DNA of 64,000 bases. Source: Clostridiales bacterium (GTDB lineage: Bacteria; Bacillota; Clostridia; Oscillospirales; Ruminococcaceae). Position numbers and translations under genes: made by a program. This document shows, piece by piece, positions 52,177 through 61,446 of the stretch. A model generated the notes under the pieces. That model did not search any database, was not told where the DNA came from, and was given only the letters and a program-made list of their open reading frames with translations. The DNA lies in contig JAHZAY010000005.1 of NCBI GenBank assembly GCA_019423685.1, positions 62,001 to 126,000 on the forward strand. Reading direction: 5' to 3'. Position 1 is the stretch's first letter, and every line of letters begins with the position of its first letter.

Positions 52177-53676
52177 CTACTGTACCTGCTCAATAAAACG
52201 CAGGAAGGCCGCTTTTCCTTCCGGTGTGCGCTTGTAGACACCTGCGTGCTCCAAAACTTTTGCGAACACAAGGCCCGTCTCCTTCTGCACAATTTCCTGC
52301 GCATTCTCCGCAGTGATGGTATAGTTCTTCGCAAAGTGCTCTGCCCAATCTGCATGGGAGGCTGTCAGAGGATCTGCGCACAGGTCCTCTCCCTTTACCA
52401 GCTTATCGGCCACCGCTGCCAGCTCAACTTTCAGCCGCGCGGGCAGGACAGCCAGACCCATTACCTCGATCAGGCCGATATTTTCCTTCTTGATGTGGTG
52501 CAGCTCGGCATGCGGGTGGTACAGGCCCAGCGGGTGCTCCTCGGTGGTCAGATTGTTGCGCAGCACCAGATCCAATTCATAGTGCTCACCGCGGCGGCGG
52601 GCAATCGGGGTGATGGTGTTGTGCGGCTCCCCTTGCGTCTGCGCAAAGATGGATGCGCTCTCATCCGTGTATCCCCTCCACGAGGCCAAAATGCGGTCGG
52701 CAAGCTCGATCAACCGCTGTGGATCGGCAGCATTCAGGCGAATGACCGACATCGGCCATTTGACGATGCCTGCCTGCACATCTGTAAAGCCAGGGAAGGA
52801 AACCGGCGTCTCAACCGGTGCTTTCTCCATGGCAAAGGTGTAGTGTCCACCCTGGAAGTGGTCGTGGGCCAAGATCGATCCGCCAACAATGGGCAGGTCG
52901 GCATTGGAACCGACAAAATAATGCGGGAACTGCCATACAAAGTCGAGCAGCTTTCCAAAGCAGGCGCGGTCAATCTTCATGGGCACATGCTGGCTGTTTA
53001 AGCAGATACAGTGCTCATTGTAGTAGACATAGGGCGAGTACTGCAAGAACCACGGGGAATGGTTGATGGTAATCGGCACGATGCGGTGATTCTGTCTGGC
53101 GGGGTGGTTTACCCTGCCTGCATATCCCTCATTTTCTGCGCAGAGCTGACACCGCGGATAGTTGGATGCCGGCAAATTGCGCGCCGCAGCGATCGCCTTC
53201 GGGTCCTTTTCTGGTTTTGAAAGGTTGATGGTGATGTCCAGCTCCCCATATTCAGTCATCGTTTTCCACTGAACATCCCGGGCAATGCGGTCGCGGCGGA
53301 TATAGTTGGTGTCCTGGCTAAATTGATAGTACCAGTCGGTGGCCGCTTTCGGGCTCTGTTGATAGAGGTTGCGGAACTTTTCAATCACCTGTGCCGGGCG
53401 TGGGGTGAGCACACCCATGAGCTTGGTGTCAAACAGGTCGCGGTACACGACGCTGTTCTCTTTGAGCACTCCCCGCTCATAGGCGTCGTCCAACAGGGCA
53501 TTGAGGACGGCAGGCAGATCAATCTGCTCCTGAGAAGAAACTTCCGGCAGCGCACAGCTGTCCAACTCCAACGCCTCGAGCAGCGCATTGACCGCCCAAT
53601 TTTTTTCTTCCGGCTGGATCAGCTGCTTTTGCTGCGCATACACGATCAGTTTGGCAATTGCTTCGTTGCGCTCCAT
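52177..53676 (-). CDS. galT: UDP-glucose-hexose-1-phosphate uridylyltransferase
   Basis: 499 residues, class 2 GalT, the form of Firmicutes (about 490-510 residues, unlike the 350-residue E. coli enzyme). The nucleotidyl histidine motif is in ILAHDHFQGGHYTF; other features are QDTNYIRRDRIARD, CQLCAENEGY and HNTITPIARRRGE. It converts galactose-1-phosphate and UDP-glucose to UDP-galactose and glucose-1-phosphate. Its ATG is three bases from the galE stop. Last gene of the operon. Confidence 0.95.
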   Translation of the reverse strand: MERNEAIAKLIVYAQQKQLIQPEEKNWAVNALLEALELDSCALPEVSSQEQIDLPAVLNALLDDAYERGVLKENSVVYRDLFDTKLMGVLTPRPAQVIEKFRNLYQQSPKAATDWYYQFSQDTNYIRRDRIARDVQWKTMTEYGELDITINLSKPEKDPKAIAAARNLPASNYPRCQLCAENEGYAGRVNHPARQNHRIVPITINHSPWFLQYSPYVYYNEHCICLNSQHVPMKIDRACFGKLLDFVWQFPHYFVGSNADLPIVGGSILAHDHFQGGHYTFAMEKAPVETPVSFPGFTDVQAGIVKWPMSVIRLNAADPQRLIELADRILASWRGYTDESASIFAQTQGEPHNTITPIARRRGEHYELDLVLRNNLTTEEHPLGLYHPHAELHHIKKENIGLIEVMGLAVLPARLKVELAAVADKLVKGEDLCADPLTASHADWAEHFAKNYTITAENAQEIVQKETGLVFAKVLEHAGVYKRTPEGKAAFLRFIEQVQ

Positions 53677-53678
53677 CT

Positions 53679-54671
53679 CTATTCCTCCTCAAAGCCATGC
53701 GGGTGGTTTTTATGCCAAATCCAGGCAGTCTCCACGATGGTATCCAGATCGTTGTACTTTGGTTTCCAACCCAGTACCTGAATGGCCTTGTCGGACGAAG
53801 CGATCAGCTGTGCCGGATCGCCTGCCCGACGCGGAGCAACCTTTGCAGGAATCGGATGGCCGGTGACCTTTCTGGCTACCTCTACCACCTCTTTGACGCT
53901 GAAGCCAACGCCATTTCCAAGGTTAAAGACGTTGTTCTCCCCGCCGTTCATCAGATAATCCAGTGCCAGGATGTGCGCCTGTGCCAGGTCGCTGACATGG
54001 ATATAGTCGCGCACACAGCTGCCATCTGCTGTGGGGTAATCGTCTCCAAAGATGCTGACAGCCTCCCGCTGGCCCAGCGGCACCTGCAAAATGATCGGGA
54101 TCAGGTGTGTTTCCGGGTTGTGTGCTTCACCGATTTTTCCGGATGGATGCGCACCGCAGGCATTGAAGTAGCGCAGTGCCACATAACGCAGTCCATGTGC
54201 CCGGGATACCCAGGACATCATCTGCTCCATCGAGAGCTTGGTCTGACCGTAGCAGTTGGTCGGTTCGGTCTTATCGGTTTCGAGGATCGGCACCCGCTCC
54301 GGCTCTCCATAGGTGGCGGCGGTGGAGGAAAAGACGATTTTATCCACCCCGTGCTCCACCATCGAGCGCAACAGCACCATCGTGCCGTAGAGGTTGTTGT
54401 CGTAATATTTTAGAGGATCGCTCATCGACTCGCCAACCTGGGAGGACGCTGCAAAGTGGATGACGCCGTCGATCTTCTCCGCCTGGAACAGGGTATCCAG
54501 CGCGCCCTTATCCCGGATATCCAGCTTGTAGAATTTGGCCTTTGGATGTACTGCGGCCTGAAAGCCGGTTTGCAGGTTATCGGCTACCACAACATCGCGG
54601 CCAGCTTCAATGAGTTCGTACACGGTATGGGAACCGATGTAACCGGCTCCACCTAAGACTAAAATTGCCAT
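53679..54671 (-). CDS. galE: UDP-glucose 4-epimerase
   Basis: 330 residues. Short-chain dehydrogenase fold: NAD motif GGAGYIGSH, catalytic serine in FSSTAATYGEP, and the Y-x-x-x-K pair in CYGQTKLSME. It regenerates UDP-glucose from UDP-galactose. 36 bases after galK and directly before galT, so the three Leloir genes form one unit. GAGGAG lies before the ATG. Confidence 0.97.
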   Translation of the reverse strand: MAILVLGGAGYIGSHTVYELIEAGRDVVVADNLQTGFQAAVHPKAKFYKLDIRDKGALDTLFQAEKIDGVIHFAASSQVGESMSDPLKYYDNNLYGTMVLLRSMVEHGVDKIVFSSTAATYGEPERVPILETDKTEPTNCYGQTKLSMEQMMSWVSRAHGLRYVALRYFNACGAHPSGKIGEAHNPETHLIPIILQVPLGQREAVSIFGDDYPTADGSCVRDYIHVSDLAQAHILALDYLMNGGENNVFNLGNGVGFSVKEVVEVARKVTGHPIPAKVAPRRAGDPAQLIASSDKAIQVLGWKPKYNDLDTIVETAWIWHKNHPHGFEEE

Positions 54672-54707
54672 AAGGTTGCACTCCTCTCTATTTTTACAGG
54701 GGTTGGG

Positions 54708-55991
54708 TTAGCAGACGACAGCACCGCCGACTGGGCGGATGCTCAAAATATGGCAGCAGCCTGCTCCGAGCATCTGTTCGATCTCTCGCTGGAAATCTTC
54801 ACAGATTGCAAGCGGAACAAAAGCTTGAATGGTACCTGCAAAACCGCCGCCGTGAACCCTGCAGGCTCCCTGTCCGTGCAGGGCATATTCTGCAGCGGTC
54901 AGCGCGACGGCCATCGCCTGCTCGCGGACTGCGCCGGACGGGGTGATGTTTTGCAAAAGTTCCCAGGAGGAGCGGCCCGACTCGCGCACAAGGGCAAGGA
55001 AATCCTCCATCCTGCCATCGGCCAAAGCGGCTGCTTCCCGCTCCACCCGTGCATCATCTGCAAAGAAGTGGAGTGCACGCAGTACAGCGCGGTCTCCCAG
55101 CTCTTTTCTGAGCTGAGGCAGCGCGCCGATCACCTGCTCCTTATCCACCTCACGCAGCACCTGTTTGCCAAAGTGCGCGGCCACCGCCCCCATCTCCTGT
55201 GGGATCGAGGCATATTCTGAGGTCAACGCTGCATGGTTTGCGCCCGAATCGATGATGCACAGCGCATAACCTAACGCATTGAGGTCGACCGAAACGGTAT
55301 ATACCTTTGGATCTGCCGGGTCTGCAAAGTCGATGGCCACTGCGCCGCCCACCGAAGAGGCGGTCTGATCCATCAAGCCGCTGGGTTTTCCAAAATAGAG
55401 GTTCTCCGCCTTCTGGCCCATCTGTGCGATGGTCACCGGGCTGAGCGCATCATTGCAAAACAGGTGATTCTCAATCACGCCCAGCAGCACCTCACAGGCC
55501 GCAGAGGAGGACAAACCGGAGCCCGGAAGCACATCGGACACCGCATATACATCAAAGCCTCCCACCTTGTAGCCCAACTGAGCAGCCTGATCCGCCATGC
55601 CGCGCACGAGGGCTGGGGTGCTCTCCTTTTCTTCTTCCTTTGGGCCGCTGTGGTCGAGAGTCAGCTCCACCAACGGCCAGCCCTCCGACTGAAAACGGAT
55701 GGTGTCGGTGCCATTGGGGGCGGCGCAGGCCAAAAAGTCGACGTTGACCGCCGCTGCCAGCACCCGTCCGTGCTGATGATCGGTATGGTTGCCGCAGATC
55801 TCCGTGCGGCCCGGGGCGGAGCACAGGGTCACCAAAGTATCTTCCCCCGCGCCAAAGATGTGCTGAAAGTTATGCAATACCCCTTCTACCCGTTCGCGGG
55901 CTTTTTGAGGGTCTGTTCCTGTCAGTCGCACCAGAGTCTCATCGAGTTTCCCATTGCGCAGGGCACTGCGCACATCGCTGAGTTTATGCAT
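54708..55991 (-). CDS. galK: Galactokinase
   Basis: 427 residues. GHMP kinase: the galactose signature GRTEICGNHTDHQHG near residue 65, the ATP loop VLPGSGLSSSAACEV and the C-terminal VHGGGFAGTIQAFV. It phosphorylates galactose to galactose-1-phosphate. AAGGAG precedes the ATG. Lies between mglC and galE with a large hairpin in the mglC-galK gap. Confidence 0.96.
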   Translation of the reverse strand: MHKLSDVRSALRNGKLDETLVRLTGTDPQKARERVEGVLHNFQHIFGAGEDTLVTLCSAPGRTEICGNHTDHQHGRVLAAAVNVDFLACAAPNGTDTIRFQSEGWPLVELTLDHSGPKEEEKESTPALVRGMADQAAQLGYKVGGFDVYAVSDVLPGSGLSSSAACEVLLGVIENHLFCNDALSPVTIAQMGQKAENLYFGKPSGLMDQTASSVGGAVAIDFADPADPKVYTVSVDLNALGYALCIIDSGANHAALTSEYASIPQEMGAVAAHFGKQVLREVDKEQVIGALPQLRKELGDRAVLRALHFFADDARVEREAAALADGRMEDFLALVRESGRSSWELLQNITPSGAVREQAMAVALTAAEYALHGQGACRVHGGGFAGTIQAFVPLAICEDFQREIEQMLGAGCCHILSIRPVGGAVVC

Positions 55992-56088
55992 TTGTCATCC
56001 GCTCCTTTTTGCGCCGCCGTTACAGGGGCGCACCTTGTTGATTTTCTATTCTATCCATCAAGCTGCGAGCAAACATCCCCGCAGCCGG

Positions 56089-56137
56089 GGAAAGCCGCTA
56101 CAAAGCAAACCCGATTTGTCTGCCTTGCAGCGGCTTT
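56089..56137 (-). repeat. Long hairpin between mglC and galK
   Basis: GAAAGCCGCT pairs with AGCGGCTTTC and the stem continues, with one mismatch and one bulge, into CAAAGCA/TGCCTTG around an 13-base loop. No T-tract follows on the minus strand, so it is probably a stabiliser or processing site that sets mgl versus gal gene levels. Confidence 0.75.
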
Positions 56138-56154
56138 CTGCGTAAATGGAAAAG

Positions 56155-57810
56155 TTATTTCTTCTGAACGTATTTGAGGCAGTCCAGCATAACCGCCACA
56201 AGAATGATGATACCGGAGAATACAAACTGGAGGTTGGTATCAATACCCAGAGTGGTCAGGGAGTAGGTCAGGGCGGTGAAGATGAATACACCGACTACAA
56301 CGCCCGAGATCTTACCAATACCACCGGTAAAGGAGATGCCGCCGACTACGCAGGCTGCGATCGCATCCATCTCCCAGCCCTGTCCGTAAGCAGCCGAACC
56401 GGAGCCGACCATTCGGATACATTCCAGCCAGGAGCCGAAGCCATACAGGATACCTGCCAGAACAAAGGCGCCAACCGTAACCCAGAATACCGAGATACCG
56501 GAAACCGCTGCTGCCTCGGCATTGCCGCCGACTGCAAACAGGTTTTTACCGAAGGTGGTCTTGTTCCAGATGAACCAAACCACAATGACTGCGGCAATCG
56601 CCCACAGGATGATGGTCGGGAAGCCGTTGAGTCTTGGGATAATCATATTCGGGATGGTCGAATCAATCGCACCGAAGGATACACCCTTAGTGGAGTAGGT
56701 GACCAAACCGAAGATGACCAGCATGTTCGCCATGGTGGAGATGAACGGGTGCATCTTAAACTTGGCGGTAAAGAAACCTGCGATGGTGGTGAAGATGGTG
56801 CACAGCACGATGCAGACAACCAGTGCCAGCACAACGCGTACCAGAACCGGCAGGGTGCTGAAGTCAAAGACATGGCCAAAGACCGAACCGGTATTCGGGC
56901 CCTGATGCATTACGATGGTGGCGGCGGTCATGCCCATACCGACCATACGGCCGATGGACAGGTCGGTGCCGGCCAACAGGATCAGGCCCGCAACACCCAG
57001 AGCCAGGAACATTCTCGGGGAAGCCTGCTGCAGGATGTTCAATACGTTATTGAGGGTCAGAAGCGGTACGTTCTTGACAATTGGGGTGATGATGCACAGG
57101 GCGATGAAGATGACGATGATCGCCAGGTACAAGCCGTTGCGCAGCAAAAAGTCTCTGCGGTTAAAGGTGTACTTGTAGTTTTCCCAGCGCTGGGCCATGC
57201 TCTCGCCGAAGGTGAACTTGGACATGCGCAGCATATCGATCAGGTGATACTTGTAATCATATGCGGCATACTGACGGTCCTTTGCCTCCTGCAAATCTTT
57301 TGCCAGCTGCATCTTTGCATCAAACAGGCGGTTCTTGTGGACGTATTTCTCGTCCTTGATCTCCCGCTGGTCGCTCAACTTGGATACCGTTTCCTGGTGC
57401 TCCTTGTTCAGCTGTGCCACTGCTGCCTGATACTTCTCTTTGGCCTGAACCTTCTGCTGGGCGCAGGCCTTTACGACTGCTTGATAGTAGTCTTTTTCAT
57501 AGTGTGCTTTCAGGTAGCTCTCCGCGTCGGCGATGAGTTTTTCAATCTCATCCTTGTGTTTTGCTTCCTCCGCTTTGGCCTTTTCCAGATCTGCTGTCAG
57601 GGCAGCACGTCTGGATTCTTTCTCCTGCGCGGTGTAGATGCGGTCCCGTTTGAGGTTCTCCAGCTCGCTCTGGATGTCCAGAACCTTATCGGTACCGAGT
57701 TCCCGCAGGGCATTGATCTTTTCTTGAATTGCGCCGACATAGTTGTCAATCGGCTGACGGAGCTGTTGTTCCTGCTCCGGTGTCAATACTTTTTTAATAT
57801 CCGTTGCCAT
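56155..57810 (-). CDS. mglC: Galactose ABC transporter permease with long N-terminal extension
   Basis: 551 residues, against about 336 in E. coli MglC. Residues 1-215 are a highly charged, helical extension with coiled-coil character (segments such as ESRRAALTADLEKAKAEEAK and KYQAAVAQLNKEHQETVSK). The remaining 335 residues are a normal permease with ten spans: GVAGLILLAGTDLSIGRMVG (GTDLSIG motif), FKMHPFISTMANMLV and VVGGISFTGGIGKISG. The ATG 57810 has GGGAG nine bases upstream; a GTG two codons earlier is possible. It lies between mglA and galK. Confidence 0.93.
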   Translation of the reverse strand: MATDIKKVLTPEQEQQLRQPIDNYVGAIQEKINALRELGTDKVLDIQSELENLKRDRIYTAQEKESRRAALTADLEKAKAEEAKHKDEIEKLIADAESYLKAHYEKDYYQAVVKACAQQKVQAKEKYQAAVAQLNKEHQETVSKLSDQREIKDEKYVHKNRLFDAKMQLAKDLQEAKDRQYAAYDYKYHLIDMLRMSKFTFGESMAQRWENYKYTFNRRDFLLRNGLYLAIIVIFIALCIITPIVKNVPLLTLNNVLNILQQASPRMFLALGVAGLILLAGTDLSIGRMVGMGMTAATIVMHQGPNTGSVFGHVFDFSTLPVLVRVVLALVVCIVLCTIFTTIAGFFTAKFKMHPFISTMANMLVIFGLVTYSTKGVSFGAIDSTIPNMIIPRLNGFPTIILWAIAAVIVVWFIWNKTTFGKNLFAVGGNAEAAAVSGISVFWVTVGAFVLAGILYGFGSWLECIRMVGSGSAAYGQGWEMDAIAACVVGGISFTGGIGKISGVVVGVFIFTALTYSLTTLGIDTNLQFVFSGIIILVAVMLDCLKYVQKK

Positions 57811-57825
57811 ATGCACATTCTCCCA

Positions 57826-59334
57826 CTATAGATATTTTGCGCTCAGACGCAAAAGTTCTTCCTGATCGGTCTCCTTGGTGTTCACGATCCCGGAGAGATG
57901 TCCGTTGGACATGACGCCAATGCGGTTGGTGATACCGAGGATTTCAGGCATCTCAGAGGAAACGACAATGATCGTCTTGCCCTGCTTGGCCATGTTGATG
58001 ATCAGCTCATAGATCTCATACTTCGCACCTACATCGATACCGCGGGTAGGTTCATCCATCATAAAGATCTGCGGCTCGCGCTCGAGCCATTTACCAAAGA
58101 TGACCTTCTGCTGATTTCCGCCCGACAGGCTGGAGATCATATCGTCCGGTCCCATACATTTGGTGTGCATGATCTTGATTTCTTTGTTGGTCGCCTTTAC
58201 CATCTTGGCATCGGAGAGCGCAACACCAGTCTTATACTGTTCCAGGTTTGCGATGGTGGTGTTAAAGGTAAGGTCGCACTTTAAGAACAGGCCGTTGGCC
58301 TTACGTTCCTCGGTGATCATAGCAAAACCGTGCTCGATGGCCTCTTTGGCATTGTTAAAGTTCATCAAACGGTTTTTAAAGTAAACACGGCCCGCTGCAC
58401 GGGTGCGCACGCCAAAGATTGTTTCCAGCAGCTCGGTACGTCCGGCACCGACCAGGCCATACAGGCCGAAAATCTCGCCCTCTTTGACATCGAAGGAGAC
58501 ATCCTGCAAGTAAGGGGCGTATTTGGTGGAGAGGTGCTGAATCGAGAGGATGGTATCCCCAGGGGTGTTATCCACTGGTGGGAAACGGCTCTCCAGCGAG
58601 CGGCCGACCATTGCGGTGATCAGCTCGTTCATGTTGGTGTCTTTGGTTTGCTTTGTCATGACCAGATTGCCGTCTCGCAGAACCGAGACCTCGTCACAGA
58701 TCTCAAAAATCTCATCCATCTTGTGAGAAATATAGATCAGCGAGATACCCTGCGATTTGAGCATCCGCATCATTTCAAAGAGTTTGTCTACCTCCTGTAC
58801 AGTCAGCGAGGAGGTCGGTTCGTCCAGAACGATGACCTTCGAATTATAGGAAATTGCCTTGGCAATCTCGCACATCTGGCGCTGGGAGACAGACATATTC
58901 CGCATTGGTTGGTTCAGATTGACGGTCATGCCGAGCTTGCGGAACAACTCGGAGGCCTTTTTCTTCATACTTCTCTCATCCACGACTCCCATGGAGTTGG
59001 TGGGATAACGTCCGAGGAACAGATTGTCGATGACATTCCGCTCCAGGCACTGATTGAGCTCCTGGTGAACCATGGCGATTCCGTTTTCCAGAGCATCTTT
59101 TGGGCCGGAAAAGTTAATTTCCTTGCCGTTTAAGTAAATTTTTCCTTCGTCCTTCTGATAGGTACCAAACAGGCACTTCATCATGGTCGATTTACCGGCG
59201 CCGTTTTCGCCCATAAGTCCCATGACCGTTCCCCGTTTGACGTCCAGGTTGATGTGGTCAAGTACCCGGTTTCGACCGAAAGACTTGCACATACCGCGGA
59301 TTGACAGGACAATATCGTCTTTCGAATCTGTCAT
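57826..59334 (-). CDS. mglA: Galactose ABC transporter ATPase MglA
   Basis: 502 residues with two ATPase halves, as in all sugar ABC ATPases of the Mgl/Rbs type. First half: GENGAGKST, MSVSQRQMCEIAKA, VLDEPTSSL. Second half: degenerate Walker A (GLVGAGRTE), LSGGNQQKVIFGKW, FMMDEPTRGID. It powers uptake through MglC. It follows mglB after a 203-base gap that contains hairpins, a usual way to make more binding protein than ATPase. Confidence 0.95.
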   Translation of the reverse strand: MTDSKDDIVLSIRGMCKSFGRNRVLDHINLDVKRGTVMGLMGENGAGKSTMMKCLFGTYQKDEGKIYLNGKEINFSGPKDALENGIAMVHQELNQCLERNVIDNLFLGRYPTNSMGVVDERSMKKKASELFRKLGMTVNLNQPMRNMSVSQRQMCEIAKAISYNSKVIVLDEPTSSLTVQEVDKLFEMMRMLKSQGISLIYISHKMDEIFEICDEVSVLRDGNLVMTKQTKDTNMNELITAMVGRSLESRFPPVDNTPGDTILSIQHLSTKYAPYLQDVSFDVKEGEIFGLYGLVGAGRTELLETIFGVRTRAAGRVYFKNRLMNFNNAKEAIEHGFAMITEERKANGLFLKCDLTFNTTIANLEQYKTGVALSDAKMVKATNKEIKIMHTKCMGPDDMISSLSGGNQQKVIFGKWLEREPQIFMMDEPTRGIDVGAKYEIYELIINMAKQGKTIIVVSSEMPEILGITNRIGVMSNGHLSGIVNTKETDQEELLRLSAKYL

Positions 59335-59537
59335 TCTCGTTACTCCTGTTTCTTCAGATTAGCAGTTTTGGCAAAGGGCCATCGCTGCCGATTTTTTCCT
59401 CAAAAACCGCCAATAGGGAGAATTCCTTCTATCGGTCGGAGATACTTTCTCCAGAGCGAAGAATTCATTCTCCCTACTAGCAAGTCAACTATGTCTTACC
59501 ATGTGGGCAGCCGCCCACCGGTGAAAAGGCAGCCAGA
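59335..59537 (-). other. mglB-mglA spacer with hairpins
   Basis: 203 bases. A GTGGGC/GCCCAC hairpin (59503-59518) sits just after the mglB stop, and a larger imperfect dyad with GGGAGAATT and AATTCATTCTCCC arms spans 59417-59476. Such structures commonly limit downstream expression or protect the mglB message. Confidence 0.65.
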
Positions 59538-60881
59538 TTACTGATTGAGCAGTGCGGTATAGGATGCCGCGTTGTCGGTCTTAACCATGTTGATCGCGAA
59601 TGCATCGTACTGGCTTGGGTTGCTCAGACGGTTGGTGATGTTCGCCTCGGTCTGGCCGTCGCCGCCGATGTACTCGACGTTCAGGTTGAGCAGATCGTCA
59701 TACTTCTCAAGCAGCGGCTGATAGGTAGCGCTCAGGAAGTTATCTGCAGCGTTGTAGATGTTCAGCCATACGTTCTTGGTCGGATGAGCGGTAGCATCCA
59801 GCTGGTTGGAGACAGGAGCATATACCTGGGTGGAATCCATGAAGTCCTGATAGTTCTCCTCGGTAACTGCTACGTTCAGAGCGTAGTAAGAGCGCTCATC
59901 TGCATTGTAGTAGTATACGTCGTCGCTGAGTACGTTGCCAGCATCATCTGCGGTGCCAATACCAGTGTCGACATCTACGCCGTCAAGAGCGTTGCGCAGT
60001 ACACGCAGAGTCAGGTAAGCCTGAACATCAGCGTGCTGGCTGATGGTGCCGCCGTAACCTTCTGCGATTGCAGCAACGGCATCAGCGTTTGCATCGTAAC
60101 CGAAAGTTGGAACGCTGTTGGATTTGGACCAAGCGTTAAACATGGACATGCCCATGCCGTCGTTGTTGGAAACGACAACATCGATCTGATCGCCGAAAGA
60201 AGCGGACCAGGTACCGATTGCGTTACCAGCAGTAGCAGCATCCCAGGTAGCGCCTGCGGAGTTCTTCATTTCCTGAGAAGCGAGCTCACGAACTACATAG
60301 GTGGTGCCGTTTACTTCGATGGAACCATCCTGTACAGCGGTAGCTGTGCCGTCTGCGTTGGTGCCGACTGGATCGCTGTTGATTGCGCCGTCTTTCTCAA
60401 CGCCGGTGCCAAGAGCGGAACGTACGCCGCGGGTACGAGCGATCGAGTCGTTGTGACCGATATCGCCGATTGCCAGGACGTAGCCGATGATGCCGTCACC
60501 GTTGCGGTCGATGGTGTCGATGTGGGATTCAATGTAATCTTTTACCATGGTGCCCTGCAGCTCAGCGCCCTGGTTGGCATCGAAACCTACATAGTAGGTG
60601 TCGTCGTTGAAGCTCAGAGCAGCCTGGTCCAGCTCGCCGGTGGAGCTGTTGGAAGGCTGACGGTTAAACCAAACAAGCGGTTTGTCCTTGTTGGCAACCT
60701 CTGCGGTCCCGGTCTCTTCAGCAGCTGGTGTTTCAGCGGTTTCTTCCTCTTCGGTAGCAGTTTCGGTCTCGGTGGAGGTAGAGGACTCGGTAGAAGTGGA
60801 CTCGGTGGAACCACTGCTAGAGCAAGCTACCATACCCATAGCCATCGCTGCGGCCAGAAGCAGTGCAATAACTTTTCTCAT
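59538..60881 (-). CDS. mglB: Galactose-binding lipoprotein MglB
   Basis: 447 residues. Signal peptide RKVIALLLAAAMAMGMVAC with lipobox cysteine, then an acidic Ser/Thr/Glu linker (about residues 22-75) and a periplasmic-binding-protein type 1 domain, with DAANQGAELQGTMVKDYIE-like first lobe features and VVSNNDGMGMSMFNAWSKS in the cleft. It is longer than E. coli MglB (332), mainly from the linker and small insertions. It binds galactose or glucose outside the membrane. ATG 60881 with AAAGGAG nine bases upstream; a TTG two codons before is possible. Confidence 0.92.
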   Translation of the reverse strand: MRKVIALLLAAAMAMGMVACSSSGSTESTSTESSTSTETETATEEEETAETPAAEETGTAEVANKDKPLVWFNRQPSNSSTGELDQAALSFNDDTYYVGFDANQGAELQGTMVKDYIESHIDTIDRNGDGIIGYVLAIGDIGHNDSIARTRGVRSALGTGVEKDGAINSDPVGTNADGTATAVQDGSIEVNGTTYVVRELASQEMKNSAGATWDAATAGNAIGTWSASFGDQIDVVVSNNDGMGMSMFNAWSKSNSVPTFGYDANADAVAAIAEGYGGTISQHADVQAYLTLRVLRNALDGVDVDTGIGTADDAGNVLSDDVYYYNADERSYYALNVAVTEENYQDFMDSTQVYAPVSNQLDATAHPTKNVWLNIYNAADNFLSATYQPLLEKYDDLLNLNVEYIGGDGQTEANITNRLSNPSQYDAFAINMVKTDNAASYTALLNQ

Positions 60882-60949
60882 GTGCAATTTCTCCTTTGTT
60901 TTGTTTTAAATGGAGCGCAAATTTCTCCATTCAACATAAATACATATTA

Positions 60950-60978
60950 GAGCAATTTGTCCGAAAAAACAAGATGAA
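60950..60978 (-). promoter_or_regulatory. Promoter of the mgl-gal operon
   Basis: On the minus strand: TTGTTT, 17 bases, TAATAT, about 70 bases upstream of mglB. A carbon-catabolite (cre) site is expected here but no good match was found. Confidence 0.65.
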
Positions 60979-61311
60979 AAACCGCTGAAAATTGTGGAAA
61001 ATTTTATCTCGTTTCAACAACCCGAAAAAAATATTTTAATTGAAAATCATACAAAACGCTCAAAATTCTCTTCACGTACAGACAAATAAAATTTATTTTA
61101 TTGTGTATATATGACAACTATTTAAAAATTTAGCACAACTTCCTTTTCAATTCCAGCGGCATACTTTAGGCATAATTACCACACTCTTTGGATGCGATTT
61201 TCCCCTTCAAAGCTGCAAATCGACTCGAAAAAAGAGAACCAGTTTCCCCCAAGGGCACTTTCATTCCTGTACAAAACTTCCCCTTTCCTGCATTTTTCCC
61301 CATGCAGCGAC

Positions 61312-61340
61312 TTGACCTTTCAGGCAGCCTTTGCTATAAT
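61312..61340 (+). promoter_or_regulatory. Promoter of the MATE 2 leader
   Basis: TTGACC, 17 bases, TATAAT. Transcription should start near 61347, 155 bases before the coding start. Confidence 0.85.
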
Positions 61341-61386
61341 GGCTTTTACTGCAACTAAACAGGGAAATCCTGCCGCCGGGCGGATA

Positions 61387-61446
61387 AAAGCGTTGTGTTC
61401 CACATGGATAGGCCGTAGCACATGTGGAAACGCAGCGCTTTTTTTG
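61387..61446 (+). terminator. Strong terminator inside the MATE 2 leader
   Basis: Arms 61388-61406 and 61421-61440 form 19 base pairs (two G-U) with a single bulged A; TTCCACATG/CATGTGGAA is the top, GCG/CGC with AA/TT the base. Loop of 14 bases, then seven Ts. It is placed between promoter and gene, so it either ends a small RNA of about 100 bases or acts as an attenuator. Confidence 0.88.

Noticed and set aside
56146..57831. 561-codon plus-strand frame opposite mglC
   Set aside because: Antisense shadow of the biased mglC codons, including the coiled-coil part.
60980..61000. Possible catabolite (cre) site upstream of mglB
   Set aside because: TGAAAAACCGCTGA resembles the consensus but the central CG is displaced by one base.
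61342..61391. Helix GCTTTTA/TAAAAGC that would close an aptamer-like fold and compete with the MATE leader terminator
   Set aside because: The left strand (61342-61348) lies mostly upstream of the transcription start predicted near 61347, so it would not be in the RNA unless another promoter is used.
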